A DNA stretch of 64,000 nt from Acarospora socialis (lineage: Eukaryota > Ascomycota > Lecanoromycetes > Acarosporales > Acarosporaceae). This document shows, piece after piece, positions 25,046 through 37,704 of this stretch. Within the stretch, counting starts at the first letter, position 1, and each line of letters begins with the position of its first letter. The notes beneath the pieces were generated by a model that saw nothing but the letters and a program-made list of their open reading frames with translations, ran no database searches and was not told the DNA's origin. Made by a program: the position numbers and the translations under genes. Location of the stretch: assembly GCA_025617375.2 (NCBI GenBank), contig JAMYGW020000010.1, positions 62,001 through 126,000 of the forward strand, written 5' to 3'.

Positions 25046-28000
25046 ATGACTCCTACCAATCTCCCACCCAGCTCTAGCAGTAAAGACGCGATGGGCAAGC
25101 GCGACATAACTGACCAGCATGCATTAGTAACAGAGAACGATGTTTTTCAACGTGTGGAGCTGACATGCTCGTTATGGGTTCACGATGAGAATCTGTCGCG
25201 GGAAAATGTACTCCTGGACTTGGCTGTCTTTCCTAGAGGTGCTGTCAGGCCGGGGGATTTGGTTGAGGTTGCTGCATTGAGGAAAGATCCTGCGGATGAG
25301 GAGTCTGCGGCCCCCACTGGGACCTCGGACATCACCGATAGTGCTGAAAGTGGACGAGCTGGTAAGGAGAATGCTACGCATTCCGGGGCGGAAGTCTCGG
25401 CAGCTGATGGACAGCATACGGGTCGAAGGACGGTACCCGACAACGCTTCAACATTGCAGACACAACGCAGAGGGGTGTCGGAGCGCCAGATATCCTACGT
25501 GTTTGTGGTGAAAGAGTTGAGCCCTGAGCTGAAGCAGAAATACCCCAACCTTCAAGTTAGCACACCTCTACCACGATCGAGGGGTCAGTCCGGAGTATCA
25601 AACCATGCTGATGGATGAGGGCTATAGATATCGGTTTCCTCTTACATAGCTAGCGTGTTTGGTCTGAAAAATCGTGCGTCGGTTATGATGGCAAAGGTAT
25701 ATAATTACTGAGTGGCGCCCCGTGTGAATCAAAGGGAGCACTAATATCTGCGGCTTCCGTAGGTTAACAAAGCCGAGTACACAGCATCCCACGTTGAGCT
25801 GTCCTTTCGAGACGAGTACTTGGCGCGTGCCGACATGTGGAGGCTAGCGATCGCAGAACTTGCCAATAAGTCGGTTTACAGAGGTCAGAAGATTATGTTC
25901 ATGGGAACTATCAAGGCATCTGTCAAGGATATATTTGTTCAAGGTCGAAAGGTACGATCAGCATACTTCTCGGCCTCCACCAAACCTATCTTCAGGAGCG
26001 AGTCGGCACGCTACGTCCTCTTCATACAGATGTCAAAGGAGATGTGGGATTTTGATGCCGAGGGTACTGGGGAGATTATGTTTGACAAAGTCATCACTGG
26101 CTTTCTCCCTGAGCTTTTTAAACGTTGGGAGGGCATCAGTGCACGACATCTTGTAAGTATCGTTCTGTTCACGCGGATGGAGTACGACAGCAATGTAGCG
26201 ACCAGAAGTCTCGGATCGCCACTAGGCACTAACGGCTCCAGCTCGCAAGGCCATCACAACAGTTCCTTCTATAAGGACTTCTATCGTGTGGTAGTGAGTG
26301 ATATGGCAAGCGGAGAATGGACTTCGATACTGTTGCAGCTGAAGAGAGAATTCAAAGTCTTTCTCAGAGATGTCTCGGTTGTCCGTGCACCGCCAAGACC
26401 TGACCCAGCGTCTGCTGTCGGCAAGAAACAACCGGCAAGTCTTGAGGACTCAGAAACAGTCATAGCCGGTACACCTTCAGTAGCGGTTCGGGGTAACATC
26501 CTTGAAGCCATTACGCTGGCATGCTCACAGTTCTCATATGACCACATTGATCGTGACCTTGTGCGAACGGGTGTTTCTGTTGTGGTCGTCTCACCAGGGA
26601 CAGGCGTTTTTGAGGTCGATCACAACATGCTCGCTTTGGCCACGGAGACAGTCACTGGCAATGGAGTTGGAATAGACTTGGTCTGTCTCTCACCAATGCC
26701 TCTTCATTCCGTGCCACTATTCAAACACAGACAACAAGTGGATGTCACTGAGCCAAAAGCGTCTTCAGCAAAGGTTCCAACAAGCTGCAATGGCACACCT
26801 CATGTATCACATTCAGCTTGCAACAGTTACTGCAACAGCATCTTAGCAACATCACCGTCTCCGACTCCGCCTTCTGGTTCCGTGCCATCATCTGTATACG
26901 ATTTATCGGAGCCGACAGAGGTCAGGGGAAGATGGAGCTATGCCGTTCCGCATTGGATCGATGTCTCGTTTTGGATCGGACAAGAGCATGGATATTACCA
27001 CCGGCACAACGGTTCGGAAGGATTTCGTTCTCGTTTGGGAGTCAATGGTACCTTTAAACCACGGATTCGCATGTATGAGCTTCAGATGATGGGAGTCATG
27101 GAGAATGAGATGACCAATATCTCGATCCCTTACCTTTATGAGAATCCGTCCTATCCTAGGCACCTGTCGAATCCGTACGTGAACTTGGCACATCTGAACT
27201 TGGGCTCAAATTCAACGACGCGAAGTCCCACGAAGAGCAAACAGCTACCAAAGCCCACGAAGGATGCTTTGCAATGGATGGAAAGATATGACGATGCAGT
27301 CTTTCACTCTCGGACTTGGATGCAGGAAGCGAAAAAACAGGCGAACTTTGGTAAACGGAGAGAACATTGGGACCTAACTCGAGGCCGCGCACGCGAGGAC
27401 GCACCTATCCTGGGAACGTCGATAGGTGATCCTGATGGCACGTTAAAGGGATCGACCGTCTCACTGGAGTCAGCTTACTTCGATCAAAAGATGAATGGAA
27501 GGGGAAAAGGCACAGAGCGGCTGTCGAGCCGGAAGAGCAGCGCGGGAAATGCCTCAGCTATGCTGAGCCCTTTGATGGTGAGGCCTAGGAGATCATCACG
27601 CCAGATCGGTTTCGGGCTTCGGGGGATTGGAAATATAGCGCCGAAAGCTACCGCAAGTACCGGGATAACATCTGAGTACGCCAGGTCCGGGCCATCAGTT
27701 GCGCGTGGCTTTCCGACCGCTTCGTCAACTCCAAGCCCAAGCGTGGCGCTTTCCTCCCAGACTGCATGCAATGCTTTGGAACAGGCAAGTGTCGCCAGCA
27801 CCTGGAATCGCTCGAACAGCGGTAGCACGAACGCATCAATACCCAACCTTGTCACGAGTGATACGGCAGAAACGCAACCTGCTCGCCCCATCGCGATCAA
27901 AGTCGCGATGAGGCAGCGTATGACAGCGCAAAGGGCAACAACCAAACCGCACATAGACATTGTACCAACGGCCTCTGAGCTAGAGAAGCATCAGACTCCA

Positions 28001-30643
28001 GAGTTAGACGCTTCATATACCGCTGGAACAAGTAAAGTTATTGGTCTACAGCAAGTCTTGCCACAGACACTGAACGAGTCGGTGGAGCCATCGACGTCTA
28101 GCTTGTTGCGCACTGGTGCTCATTCGCCATGGCTTACAATCTTGAATCCATCGAATCCAGGCAGGGATAATGTTGATCTCGCAGTCCATCTTGGACGGTG
28201 GCAGCATGTGTTTCCTCGTCGTCTTAGGAACTCGGCGGTGAGGTGGAAATCTCTCAGCTCCCCAGCAGCGATACCCTTGACAACGGAAGTTTTTCCAAGT
28301 GCAGACGAGCTCGCATCCAACTATCAAGAGAGCCCATATCGTATCGCTCGAAATGACGATGATGAGCTGGCAGAAGTACCAAAGTCAATGGAAGTGTTTC
28401 TTCGCGAGCTTGTAGCCTTTCGTTTGTCACGCGGCTTCCAGATTGTGGTAGGAGCCAATGTTGCTCATGCAACAGGGCAGTCTGCCTCCCAACCCGGTCA
28501 TATCCTTAGTGACGATTTTATAAGAGCAGATGCCACGAATATTTACCTAGCGACAGGCACTACGATACACAATATACTCTGCACAGACGGCAATGAAGTG
28601 GAGATCAAAAGATACGTCCGTAAAATGAACAGTGTGGGTGTATCCTCTGAGGCTAGCTCCTCGCCGATAACGTACAAACCAGCTATTCGAACCACCCTGG
28701 CAGAGGACTATACCGATCGTAACATAGTAATCCGCCCTTTCAAAGATGAAGACAATTGGAACTATGTGGATAACTTCATCGCCGGCTACAAGGAGCAGTT
28801 CACTGATCAGCTCCGCTTCTGGCGCGCTCGTTTTGTTCTCATTCCGGTTGAGCCATCGTCAAGTGTCCGTAGACCTTTGCAGTCTCTCAACGAGGACAAT
28901 GAAGAGGAAATCAGACTAGAAGGGATCCGCAAGCTTACGCAGATGTGGCAGCGCTACCGCTACGTACCGCCTCACGAGCGTCGCTTTCAAGCTCCGGCGA
29001 GGAAGCGCAAAGACACAAATCCCCTAGATATCATGTATCAGACGCGAAACCCTTCCGTAGTGGTGGCAGCGGAGCTCGACAGCTCGTTGTTAGCAGAAGG
29101 CGAAACGGGGTCGAAATCCACCCAGCTGCTGCCAGACTCGGACCTATTCCAGCGATCTACTCTAAACTTGCCGACTTTGGCACAAACGATTCAGGGCGAG
29201 AAAGGCATACGTATGATGGACCGGAGATGGCATTGGCGACTTCACTACAACTGTTTCATCGGGTTTGACTTGACTTCGTGGCTCTTGCAAAACTTCCGGG
29301 ACGTCGACACACGGGAGGAAGCAGTAGAGCTCGGAAACAATCTCATGAAGAATGGTTTGTTCCAGCATGTGGAAAAGAGGCACAATTTTCGAGACGGCAA
29401 TTTCTTCTACCAGATAGCGAACGAATATCGCAACCCTCGTCCAGAGTCTCGGAGTGGCTGGTTCGGGACAAGGAAGATGGAGAAGTCCGTACCATCAACG
29501 CCCATGTCTGAAAACGTCTTCAAAGATTCACCCAAACATGAACGTCCTGGTTCCGTTTCTAAGGTAGAGGATGGTCAATCCGTACATGACATAACAACGC
29601 CGGCAATCGTACCACCAAAGAGGCTGGAAGTGGCCCTGAGCAAGGTGATGCGCTATGATGTCGATCACAGAAAGAAGTCCTATCGTCCGGAAGTCATCAA
29701 TCTACACTACGATCGCCTGCACAATCCCGACAACTGCTACCACATTCGTATTGACTGGGTGACTGTGACTTCGAAGCTCATTGAAGATGCGATCGTGTCT
29801 TGGGCGACGACCGCCGAGAAGTATGGACTGCGCTTGGTCGAGGTCCCTATTGGGGAGGCGTCGTCCATCAGCGACACGCATCCGTTCAGAGCTCCGTATA
29901 CGGTCAAGCTAGCTGCTCCGCCGCCAGAAATACAACCTCAGGCTTACTTTGATACAACTTCCTTCTCGCCACAGCCGCGGAGAGACCGTCACGTGTACCA
30001 AAAGGCTATCATGAAGAAGTTCAACTTCATCCTCGACCTGGAAGCCGCGAAAGATTTCCCTGAAGATGTCAGCGTGCACTACTCCTGGGGTAAGCCCGAT
30101 TACCGGTTTCCTCAGTATATTCATCGGTCCGGCGTTGTACTAGCCCAGATTACGGATGAGGGGAGTTTCCTCCTCCTTGCAAACAGGCTTTACAACACCC
30201 GTAGTGCGGCCACGAAAGACACGGCGAAGAATGAGAAGACTGATTACGACCGGCGCGCCGGTCCTGGGCCGGGCCCAGCAGCCATCGATCGTCTATCCCC
30301 ATTCTCATCACCCTTGGTCCGTGCGACTCCGGATGTGCTCGGCGGTGCATTCGCGCATTCCGAGATCTCCAACGGATACATCACGCCGGACAAAATCAAA
30401 ATCGACTTTGAAGCCTTTTGCTCGGACGTCCGCACGCTACAGAAGTTCTACGACGAAGTGCTGACCAAGTCCGTATCACCCGGTCCCAACACCCCTTTCC
30501 TGGACACGACGATTCCCACCATTGGTCTCCCTCCAAGTTTGAGCATCCGTGAAGCTTCATTGTCACAGCAAGTCGAAATCATTGCCGACGCCATCCAAAG
30601 CAGGATGGCGGGTAACGAAAGCCCTAAGGCGGATGTGGCTTAA
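25046..30643 (+). CDS. iml1: IML1 (DEPDC5 orthologue), SEACIT/GATOR1 subunit
   Basis: Iml1 is the catalytic GAP subunit of the SEACIT/GATOR1 complex at the vacuole membrane, which inactivates the Gtr/Rag GTPase and so represses TORC1 when amino acids are scarce. Three exons (25046-25583, 25650-25696, 25763-30643) give about 1821 residues, the normal size. The first intron was placed at GTCAGT because this yields the conserved run ASVFGLKNRASVMMAKV followed by TASHVELSFRDEYLARADMW. Downstream are MFDKVITGFLPELFKRWEG, a long disordered middle, the block VRPFKDEDNWNYVDNF-like IRPFKDEDNWNYVDNF, and a DEP domain (about 29206-29440, HYNCFIGFDLTSWLLQNF). The C-terminal domain carries HYDRLHNPDNCYHIRIDW. 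The start at 25046 is the in-frame Met just before conserved sequence. LST4, another TORC1 regulator, follows on the same strand. Confidence 0.95.
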
Positions 30644-32583
30644 AAGACCACGGGTTGTTTCTCTTCTGCAGACCTAGAAGGCCTGTTTGACCAAACTTGT
30701 TTGACATCCGGCCTGAAACTTGTTTCCTCTCAACTTTATGCGCTAGGCGTGAGCTCGGTCGATCTCACGATCATGAATCCAACCGATCGCCTGGCTTCGA
30801 GGCGCGTGTCGCATATGGCGTTCTGTTAGGTACCCAAAGCGCAAGTTATAAAGGAATGTACTTCAACGACTTTCATGGTGCCCTTCAGAGATCATCTACC
30901 TGAAACAAGTCGGCCGCTGTAGAACAGCGACGACATATGCAATGTTGATGTCGGTGTCGCGTGTTGGTGTACCAGTTCATCCAGGTGCAGAAGATGAGGT
31001 ACGCCACGCTCTGCATCGGGTGGCGTCGCGAACACAGATAGCCGGCAGTTTGACGGCTCGAATGCTCCGATGGACGGGGTTAGTGAGTACTATGTACGAA
31101 GTTACACAACTGAACCAGCGAGTAAAAAGGGGTCGAATATTGCTGCGACCGTCTTGAACAAACGTTATGCAACGGCCGATGATACTCGAGTGGAAAATCC
31201 AGCACATGCTGTTGACAAAGGTAAGAAGGTAAACAAAGCGGGTAGCCGTATTGCTCTGAATTACCTCGCTCGCTTCTAGGGCCTTGAGATGCTGGCCAAC
31301 CAATAGTAGTCACAATGGCCAAGGATATATCTCAGCTACCCTTACCCTGACCAGTGGGTTGATCTCTCTACCCAAGGAAGTATGGAATGAAGCAACTGAG
31401 CACGAGGTTCAAGCGAGAAATCATACGAGGACTGCAAAGGGACACCCAAGTTCAAGGGATCTGATACGATATTGCGAGCAAGCTGTGTAACAAGTACTCC
31501 TCAAAATGATCTCTGCTCCAACAGATGCTGAAGCCTTCAACGTCAACTACGCCCACCACACACGTATGTGTACAGTACCTACTACACATAGGTGGCATGT
31601 ACTACCTCACATGCGATTACAAAAAAGATCCAACGATACCCAAAGAAATCAGCCGCAGTGCTATATTTGGATCTGTATGTCGTGTAATCTATACTGTGTG
31701 GACCTTACATGCACGGTATGGCAAGGTAGGTAAGGTCTGGGAGCTTGACTGACTGGGCGGCTCAACCCATGTATGACCCTGGATGGTCAGGATTGAGGAT
31801 CTAGAATCTGCATCTCGACTTGTAACTTTTCTCTCTCTCTCTTCTTCCCATGCGTGTTTCTGTACAGCCGACATGTGGATGCTGTTCAGTGCTGTCGCCA
31901 AAAGAAACACTCCTTCACAACGGGTCCATATCGCAACGAGAACTACGAGCCGGAAACGAAAGGTGACAACGACGATGAAGCGGCAACTAGAGATAGATGC
32001 GACCATGGTAAAAGCCCGATTACTTGAACGTCACTGTATATATAACAATCGTCCATCGACCCTCCTCAAACCCGTGAAATGTCCGGGTGTTGTTGTGTCG
32101 TTGCTTTTACAGCAGATGCGGGCTTTACGGGATGTGACGTTGCACCTCACCGCCATTTCGATCACATCAACAATTCACTCCCCCGCTCTTTCCTGAATTT
32201 GTTCACTAAGCTTATTTCCCCCTTTCCTCAGTGTCGCCTCGTTCATTATTCACTTGTGGGGAAATGGTAACATTGGCTATGGTCTAAGGCGGGATCTTGC
32301 TCACTACTTTCGCGCCATCGCCCTCAACCTCCCGGCACTTTCTTCGTGGCCGCCCAAGCCATTTACGCCTTTCGCGCATCACGCTCCTTCCGTTCCGCTC
32401 GCGACCCAGCCACTTACAGGACTATCGTGCGAAATGGCCGGACGGTCCACGTAGGCGTTGCGCCGGCGCGCCTCCTTCTGAGGTCGCGAAGAGCTCAGAA
32501 CGAACATAACCCCCCCCCCCCCCCCCCCCGGTTCGGTGACAGAGTTACCGGCTCACTGAGACGACTTATCTCAAGTGGTGACG
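30644..32583. other. Intergenic between IML1 and LST4
   Basis: This 1.9-kb stretch has no supported gene. The last 300 bases are pyrimidine-rich and include a 20-C run; they are probably the LST4 promoter and leader. Confidence 0.55.
32510..32529 (+). repeat. Homopolymer run of 20 C
   Basis: An uninterrupted poly-C tract lies 54 bp upstream of the LST4 start codon. It could affect transcription or be an assembly-length uncertainty. Confidence 0.95.
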
Positions 32584-35500
32584 ATGCTTGGGCGACTCTT
32601 ACATACAGCAGCCTCCTCTCTTGGCCAAAACTCTTCGTCCGCACGATCGCATGGCTCACTTCACTCCGTGACAGAAGAAGCACATACGCACAACCTCCTC
32701 TTTCCTGACGCGAGTTTACTCCAGCAATCTCCGAACTATGCCTATCCTCTTCACACCACTACTTCACCGACAACAGCGGCCGCGGCAAGGACTTTCGATG
32801 ACCAGGGAGAATGGGATCTGCAGAGTTCACAGGACCTGAGGGTCATCATTGCACAAGACGCCCTGGGAAGTCTCGATCAATCTATAGTTCTGTTCGACTC
32901 GAAGCCTCCTCCAGCAAGACCATCTCCTCCCAAACCTGTTGTCGGCCAAGCTGCTGTAGAGAGCAACAGCAACGGCCCCCAGCAAGCTACTACACAATCT
33001 ACAACGGCCGTGCGGGAAACCCAAACTCCGCTCGGTCCACATCGACACGGTATGCATAAGGACTCTACATCGCTCCGATCGCCACTGGCCCTGAGAAATG
33101 CACAGGCCATGGAACCTCCGGTGCATGTAGGCTCCAAACATTCTGAAGGTGCAATCCTTCGGTCAAGCCTTCGAGGAAAACCCGTATCATCACCGCTCAA
33201 TGACTACGAAAGCATACAGAACCGTCTTGTCAGTGAAGCAGAGGCTGAGCAGAGGAGTTTGGTGGATTGCATGTTCGGTGTCACGGTCTTCAGCTACAAG
33301 GGACCGAGTACGAAGCTTCATATTCTACCTTCTGATAATGGGCCAGAAGTGAGCAGCACGTTTGCCGATCCTAACCTCGAGCGTGGCTATGGCCCTTCTG
33401 GACGGCTGGAAGGACCGAAACGGAGTCAGCTGACGCGGTCGGGTACCACAAGCAGCTCTCGAAATCACAGCAGGCGTCCGTCATCATCAACCTCAAATAC
33501 TTCCAACAAGGCTAAAGAAAAGACGACCATACTCATAACAAGGATGTTCTCTGTAAACCTACCGCAGACGAGCCCACTACCCGAAGCTATGCACGATCAT
33601 GAGTCGAACGGGGAGAAGACCTGCAGCGCAAATGGATATCCGTTTCCTGAAACAGTTGGCGGTGGACTGCTCAAGCCTAAGAAGGCGAAGCAGATAAAGA
33701 CGCCAATGTACGGCGTTTCGATTGTCCTTCAGCTCCCTCAGATCTACCGTGGAACATTGGCTCCGTCATCCCGCTCAGAAAATCGCTCCGGCTGGCCCTC
33801 TCTTGAGTCTGATCCATTCGCATCGATTGGAGGGATACCCTCCGAGGTTGATGGTCGTTTGGATCATATTGTTCGACATTGGGATGTTATCACGCGCACC
33901 CTCTCGTACCTCCAGTCGGTTGCGAGCGACAAAATCCTGGCTCTGCTCAAAATCGAGAGAGACACGGCTCCACCGCCGCCTATCCCCCTTGCCGAACCCG
34001 AACCTACTGCTCCAGGGGCCGAACCCAAACCGGTCCCGAAATTCAAGGCCCAAGGGACGAACCAACGGAGCCTTCGATTGCAAATGAATGCTTTGATGAG
34101 AAATGAACCCATTCACAGCGAGGCCAAACTTGTGGTCACACGCATCGCTCTTGGTTTAAGGATCCCAAGGGTGGTTACGGGACAGGGAAGGTGGGGTGTG
34201 TGGCGGGAAGAGGCTCGGTGGGTCGGGAGATGGGCTGGAGGGAAGGAACAGAATTTCTTCTTCTTCAACCTGCTCACGGCATTCCTCGGAAATCATACTG
34301 GATGGTTGAACTCACTCGGGCCAAGTTGGTACAAACGTCGACATTTCCAGCAACAGCTGGCGCACCAGTCCGAGCCAGTTGCAATACCCAGCCGTACGGT
34401 TATTTTATCCTCTGATAAAATGGCTGCCAGACGACTGATATTTCTACTCTCCGCATTTTTGGCCGCTAAGAATCCCCCCTTCGGAGCATCGTCACCACAA
34501 CGACCGGATACTTCTACTTCTTTTAGGTCATACTCTCAATCCCCACCGTCTGGGATCCCACTTCTCAGACAGGAGTCCCTACGCAGGACGATCAACAAAC
34601 GAGGAAGAGGGAATCGACCCGGTGGTGGAGATTCACGCGCTCATAAGAGGGTTATTAGCTTTCCATGTCACGATGCTACGATGGGTAAAGTCTCGGAAAA
34701 AGATCCGCTCAACTTCGTTTCTGGCGGGCACTCGAGACGTCAATCTGATTCTCGTTCCATAAATGTGACGAATCTGACGGCTACATCTAAGGGGACAGCA
34801 ACACGGAAGAATAGCAATGCTACTACCGCCGCAGCAACGCCTAACAAAACCGTTCCTATTGCTCATTTTACCCGCCATGGGAACGAGGAACAAAGGCCGA
34901 CCAGTAGTGAAAGCGTTGCTTCTGTGACTTTACGGCAGGCTCTGAACAAGAGCGAGAGCACCAATGTCAGCAACAACAGCACAGACTCACAGTCCGCAAG
35001 CCGATGGGGAAGTCTGATCAGTGGATTTTGGAGTACTAGAAGGGAGTCATCGACCGATGACAGTGACTTCCTCGCTTTATCTCAAGAAGGCCTTGGAATT
35101 TCAGGCGTACACGGACCTAATAGTATCGCCCAGTCTCCGTATAAGAGCAAACTTACTAAGATGGCAGACGAAGCTAGCCGGATCGGTGACGATGGGGAAT
35201 TGTATCCCGAGGACCTTGAAGACAGAAGTACCCAGAGTCCATCAACGGTCCAGCCGTCTCCTGACCAAGGCCGAGATGATTCCAGTGATTCGAGTCCAAC
35301 TGCCCCCAAGGCTATCCCTGAACGGCCGAAGCTCTGCGAGTCACCTTTGAAGATGTCGGTGGATGAGAATGATGGTGTCGTCAATATCGACCTTCCAATA
35401 CCCAGGGCTCTGTCTTCTTCGTTTGGATCACATATAAGTTCTCCAGGCAAACCACAACATACACCATGTAGCAGCATCGATGGCTATGCATCCGGTTGCT

Positions 35501-36312
35501 CACCTCTGCGCGCAGAGCTGGAAACTGCGGCCAACGTCGCGGGATGGCTCAAGAGATATCACGAAGACTTTGCCCTTCAGGCGGTCCGTCCTTACACAGA
35601 CCTGGTAGAGGACATCAAGCGCTCCATGAAAGCAGAGCCAACTCCCAACGCGACAGTCACAACCCCAAACGCAGAGGGCGGACCGGTAGATAAGTGGGTG
35701 GATGTCTGCACAACGCTCATCGCCGACACCGGCAGATTTTCCATAACCCGCCTCCGCTTGCGAAGGAGAGTGAAACTGCAGCCCGTCCCTCCCACTTCGA
35801 CCAACTCCGACGCCCGACCATCCACACCTCTCCAGTCGCAATTCGGCAACCCCTACACGGCCGACCAACTCACACCCGGCTTCGGCACTTCGGAGGAATG
35901 TCTCGAGGAAGAAATGGTCGAAGAACCGATCATGGACATGGACGGCACCCTGATCGACGCCATCGAGCGCGTCCTCGTGCAAAGCGGCCAATCCTCCAAA
36001 GCGCACTCGACCGCCTCCTCGCGCTCGAGTTCCGTGCGCGCCGGTCGACGTGAGAAAAGTGGCGGCGGCGTCGACTCCCTGCCCAAGCTGGAGGTGCCCC
36101 GAGGTGAGTGCAAGCGCATGGTCTTGGGTGCCTTGGAGCAAGTCGTCAAGAGCGTCACGGCCGACCGCTCGTTGGAAGAATGCGGTGGGCGAGGGAGAGA
36201 CATTGAGGGTTATGGCGGTACGAGCAGGAGCGCGTCGAGTCGAAGCGTTCCCGTGGAGAGTACGTTGAGGGAGGGTATTCGGAAGTGGTTGCACGAGGTC
36301 GAAGATGCGTGA
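32584..36312 (+). CDS. lst4: LST4 / folliculin-interacting (FNIP) N-terminal DENN protein
   Basis: Lst4 with Lst7 (FNIP-folliculin in animals) is a DENN-module complex on the vacuole that acts as a GAP for the Gtr2/RagC side and activates TORC1 on amino acids. The gene is a single exon of 1242 codons. Recognisable blocks are the start MLGRLLHTAASSL, EWDLQSSQDLRVIIAQDA with SIVLFDSK, YKGPSTKLHILPSD, TRMFSVNLPQ, YGVSIVLQLPQIYRG, LDHIVRHWDVITRTLSYLQS, then NLLTAFLGNHTGWLNSLGP with WYKRRH, all typical of the FNIP N-domain, and later the C-terminal folliculin-interacting blocks (VNIDLPIPRALSS, GCSPLRAELETAA, WVDVCTTLIADTGRFSITRLRLRRR). Ser-rich disorder separates them. The first ATG of the conserved frame was chosen. 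The absence of introns contrasts with other genes nearby. Confidence 0.92.
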   Translation: MLGRLLHTAASSLGQNSSSARSHGSLHSVTEEAHTHNLLFPDASLLQQSPNYAYPLHTTTSPTTAAAARTFDDQGEWDLQSSQDLRVIIAQDALGSLDQSIVLFDSKPPPARPSPPKPVVGQAAVESNSNGPQQATTQSTTAVRETQTPLGPHRHGMHKDSTSLRSPLALRNAQAMEPPVHVGSKHSEGAILRSSLRGKPVSSPLNDYESIQNRLVSEAEAEQRSLVDCMFGVTVFSYKGPSTKLHILPSDNGPEVSSTFADPNLERGYGPSGRLEGPKRSQLTRSGTTSSSRNHSRRPSSSTSNTSNKAKEKTTILITRMFSVNLPQTSPLPEAMHDHESNGEKTCSANGYPFPETVGGGLLKPKKAKQIKTPMYGVSIVLQLPQIYRGTLAPSSRSENRSGWPSLESDPFASIGGIPSEVDGRLDHIVRHWDVITRTLSYLQSVASDKILALLKIERDTAPPPPIPLAEPEPTAPGAEPKPVPKFKAQGTNQRSLRLQMNALMRNEPIHSEAKLVVTRIALGLRIPRVVTGQGRWGVWREEARWVGRWAGGKEQNFFFFNLLTAFLGNHTGWLNSLGPSWYKRRHFQQQLAHQSEPVAIPSRTVILSSDKMAARRLIFLLSAFLAAKNPPFGASSPQRPDTSTSFRSYSQSPPSGIPLLRQESLRRTINKRGRGNRPGGGDSRAHKRVISFPCHDATMGKVSEKDPLNFVSGGHSRRQSDSRSINVTNLTATSKGTATRKNSNATTAAATPNKTVPIAHFTRHGNEEQRPTSSESVASVTLRQALNKSESTNVSNNSTDSQSASRWGSLISGFWSTRRESSTDDSDFLALSQEGLGISGVHGPNSIAQSPYKSKLTKMADEASRIGDDGELYPEDLEDRSTQSPSTVQPSPDQGRDDSSDSSPTAPKAIPERPKLCESPLKMSVDENDGVVNIDLPIPRALSSSFGSHISSPGKPQHTPCSSIDGYASGCSPLRAELETAANVAGWLKRYHEDFALQAVRPYTDLVEDIKRSMKAEPTPNATVTTPNAEGGPVDKWVDVCTTLIADTGRFSITRLRLRRRVKLQPVPPTSTNSDARPSTPLQSQFGNPYTADQLTPGFGTSEECLEEEMVEEPIMDMDGTLIDAIERVLVQSGQSSKAHSTASSRSSSVRAGRREKSGGGVDSLPKLEVPRGECKRMVLGALEQVVKSVTADRSLEECGGRGRDIEGYGGTSRSASSRSVPVESTLREGIRKWLHEVEDA

Positions 36313-37704
36313 GCGTAGGTGGAAGCAGCGGTGAAGGTGTGATGGTTGCTTTTTGCAATTCTTGCTTGCGTTTAGCGATGGTTTCGGCGTTGCATGCTTG
36401 GGAACGGGCACGGGCACGCTTTGATTGCTGGCTCCTTGGCTGGCTGGCTAGATGGCTGGACGGATGGCTGATACCCCTTTTTGCATGGCATTGCTTGCAA
36501 GGCATGGCTAGGGCCTGGAATGGCGTGGCGTAGCACAGCAAAGCGTCTAATAATAGCGTAGCGGAGTGTCTGGCTTTGCCTACTTAGACTGATGAAGGTT
36601 GTCATGATACTGCACTCTGTTCTCTTCGCGTACTGTATATGCAAATACTTTGTGTACAGGTGAGAAGGCATCTGGTTCCGATCACCCTCGAGCCCGTTGT
36701 TACGAGTTAGTTTGCGGCGCTACTTCAATGTCATCGGTGGCGTTTGAGTAATATATGTCAATATGCTTCGCCTATGACATGTACCGATATCCAACCAACC
36801 CAACTGTCTAGAGTGCCTTGAGCCTGCAGTTGTGCTTTGGCAGTTGAGATATACAAATGTCCTTCCGCAAGATTCCCCCAACGCGCTCCCAATGCACCAC
36901 CATCGACTTCCGCCCCGGCCTGCAAAGCGCTCCGTAGACGCAACCCGCTCCTCACCGCCCCAAACTCCCCAACACGAGAATCTCCCCTCTCAACGCATTT
37001 CCGTCCTTCTTCAGACATCTTTGTGATCCGCTGTTGAAAGGTTGTCACGACGTCGCTGGTGTTGGGCCCTTCGTATTTGTCAAGTCAGAGTCTGAGTACA
37101 CCATTCAAGTTCTTCAAACGCCACATCTACACCCTCCAACGCCACGTCTCTACCGGGGAGGATACCGTTCGCCGTTCACGCCCAGGGCCGGCTATCGGCT
37201 CGGGCTTGCCCCTGAAATTCTTGCGAATGATGTTTGCCATCGGCCAACCATTAAAAGACTCTGCCTGTGGCAATGCAAATAATACCAAGGGTAAACGCAG
37301 TCCCAATAAGAAAGTTGGCTGACGGTGTCGTTATCCAAATTGGTGGACGCCGTATACTCTATTGTGAAATATCTCCTTGGATTGGAGGGTTGACAAACGA
37401 TAAACGATCCTGCGACAGAAGTTGCAATGTGGACAGCGATCTTGGTCGAACCAATTTAGATGGCGAAGAGAGGTGCTGAGGTTGGAAGAGTTGCCGAGAT
37501 TCAGACAACTTGACGTTCCTCTTTGTGGTGGAGATGAGGGCAGACGTGTACTCGCATATGTAAAAATTTGAGTCTTCGGGATGACTTTTCTGTTGCCGAT
37601 CGTGGCCTTGAGATCTGATCTTGCCCGCGGAGTTGTGACTCCACCCAACCTGCCGCCGAGAAGACTAGTACACTGATTTCGTATCTTGTTGATCCACGCC
37701 CTGT
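36313..37704. other. Intergenic, no supported gene
   Basis: Degenerate short repeats of GGCTGGCTAGATGG and GGCATGGC type occur at about 36425-36530. Nothing else is recognisable. Confidence 0.55.

Noticed and set aside
35500-36417. 305-codon minus-strand frame opposite the 3' end of LST4
   Set aside because: It is antisense to a conserved coding region and its composition is a mirror of it; no recognisable domain.
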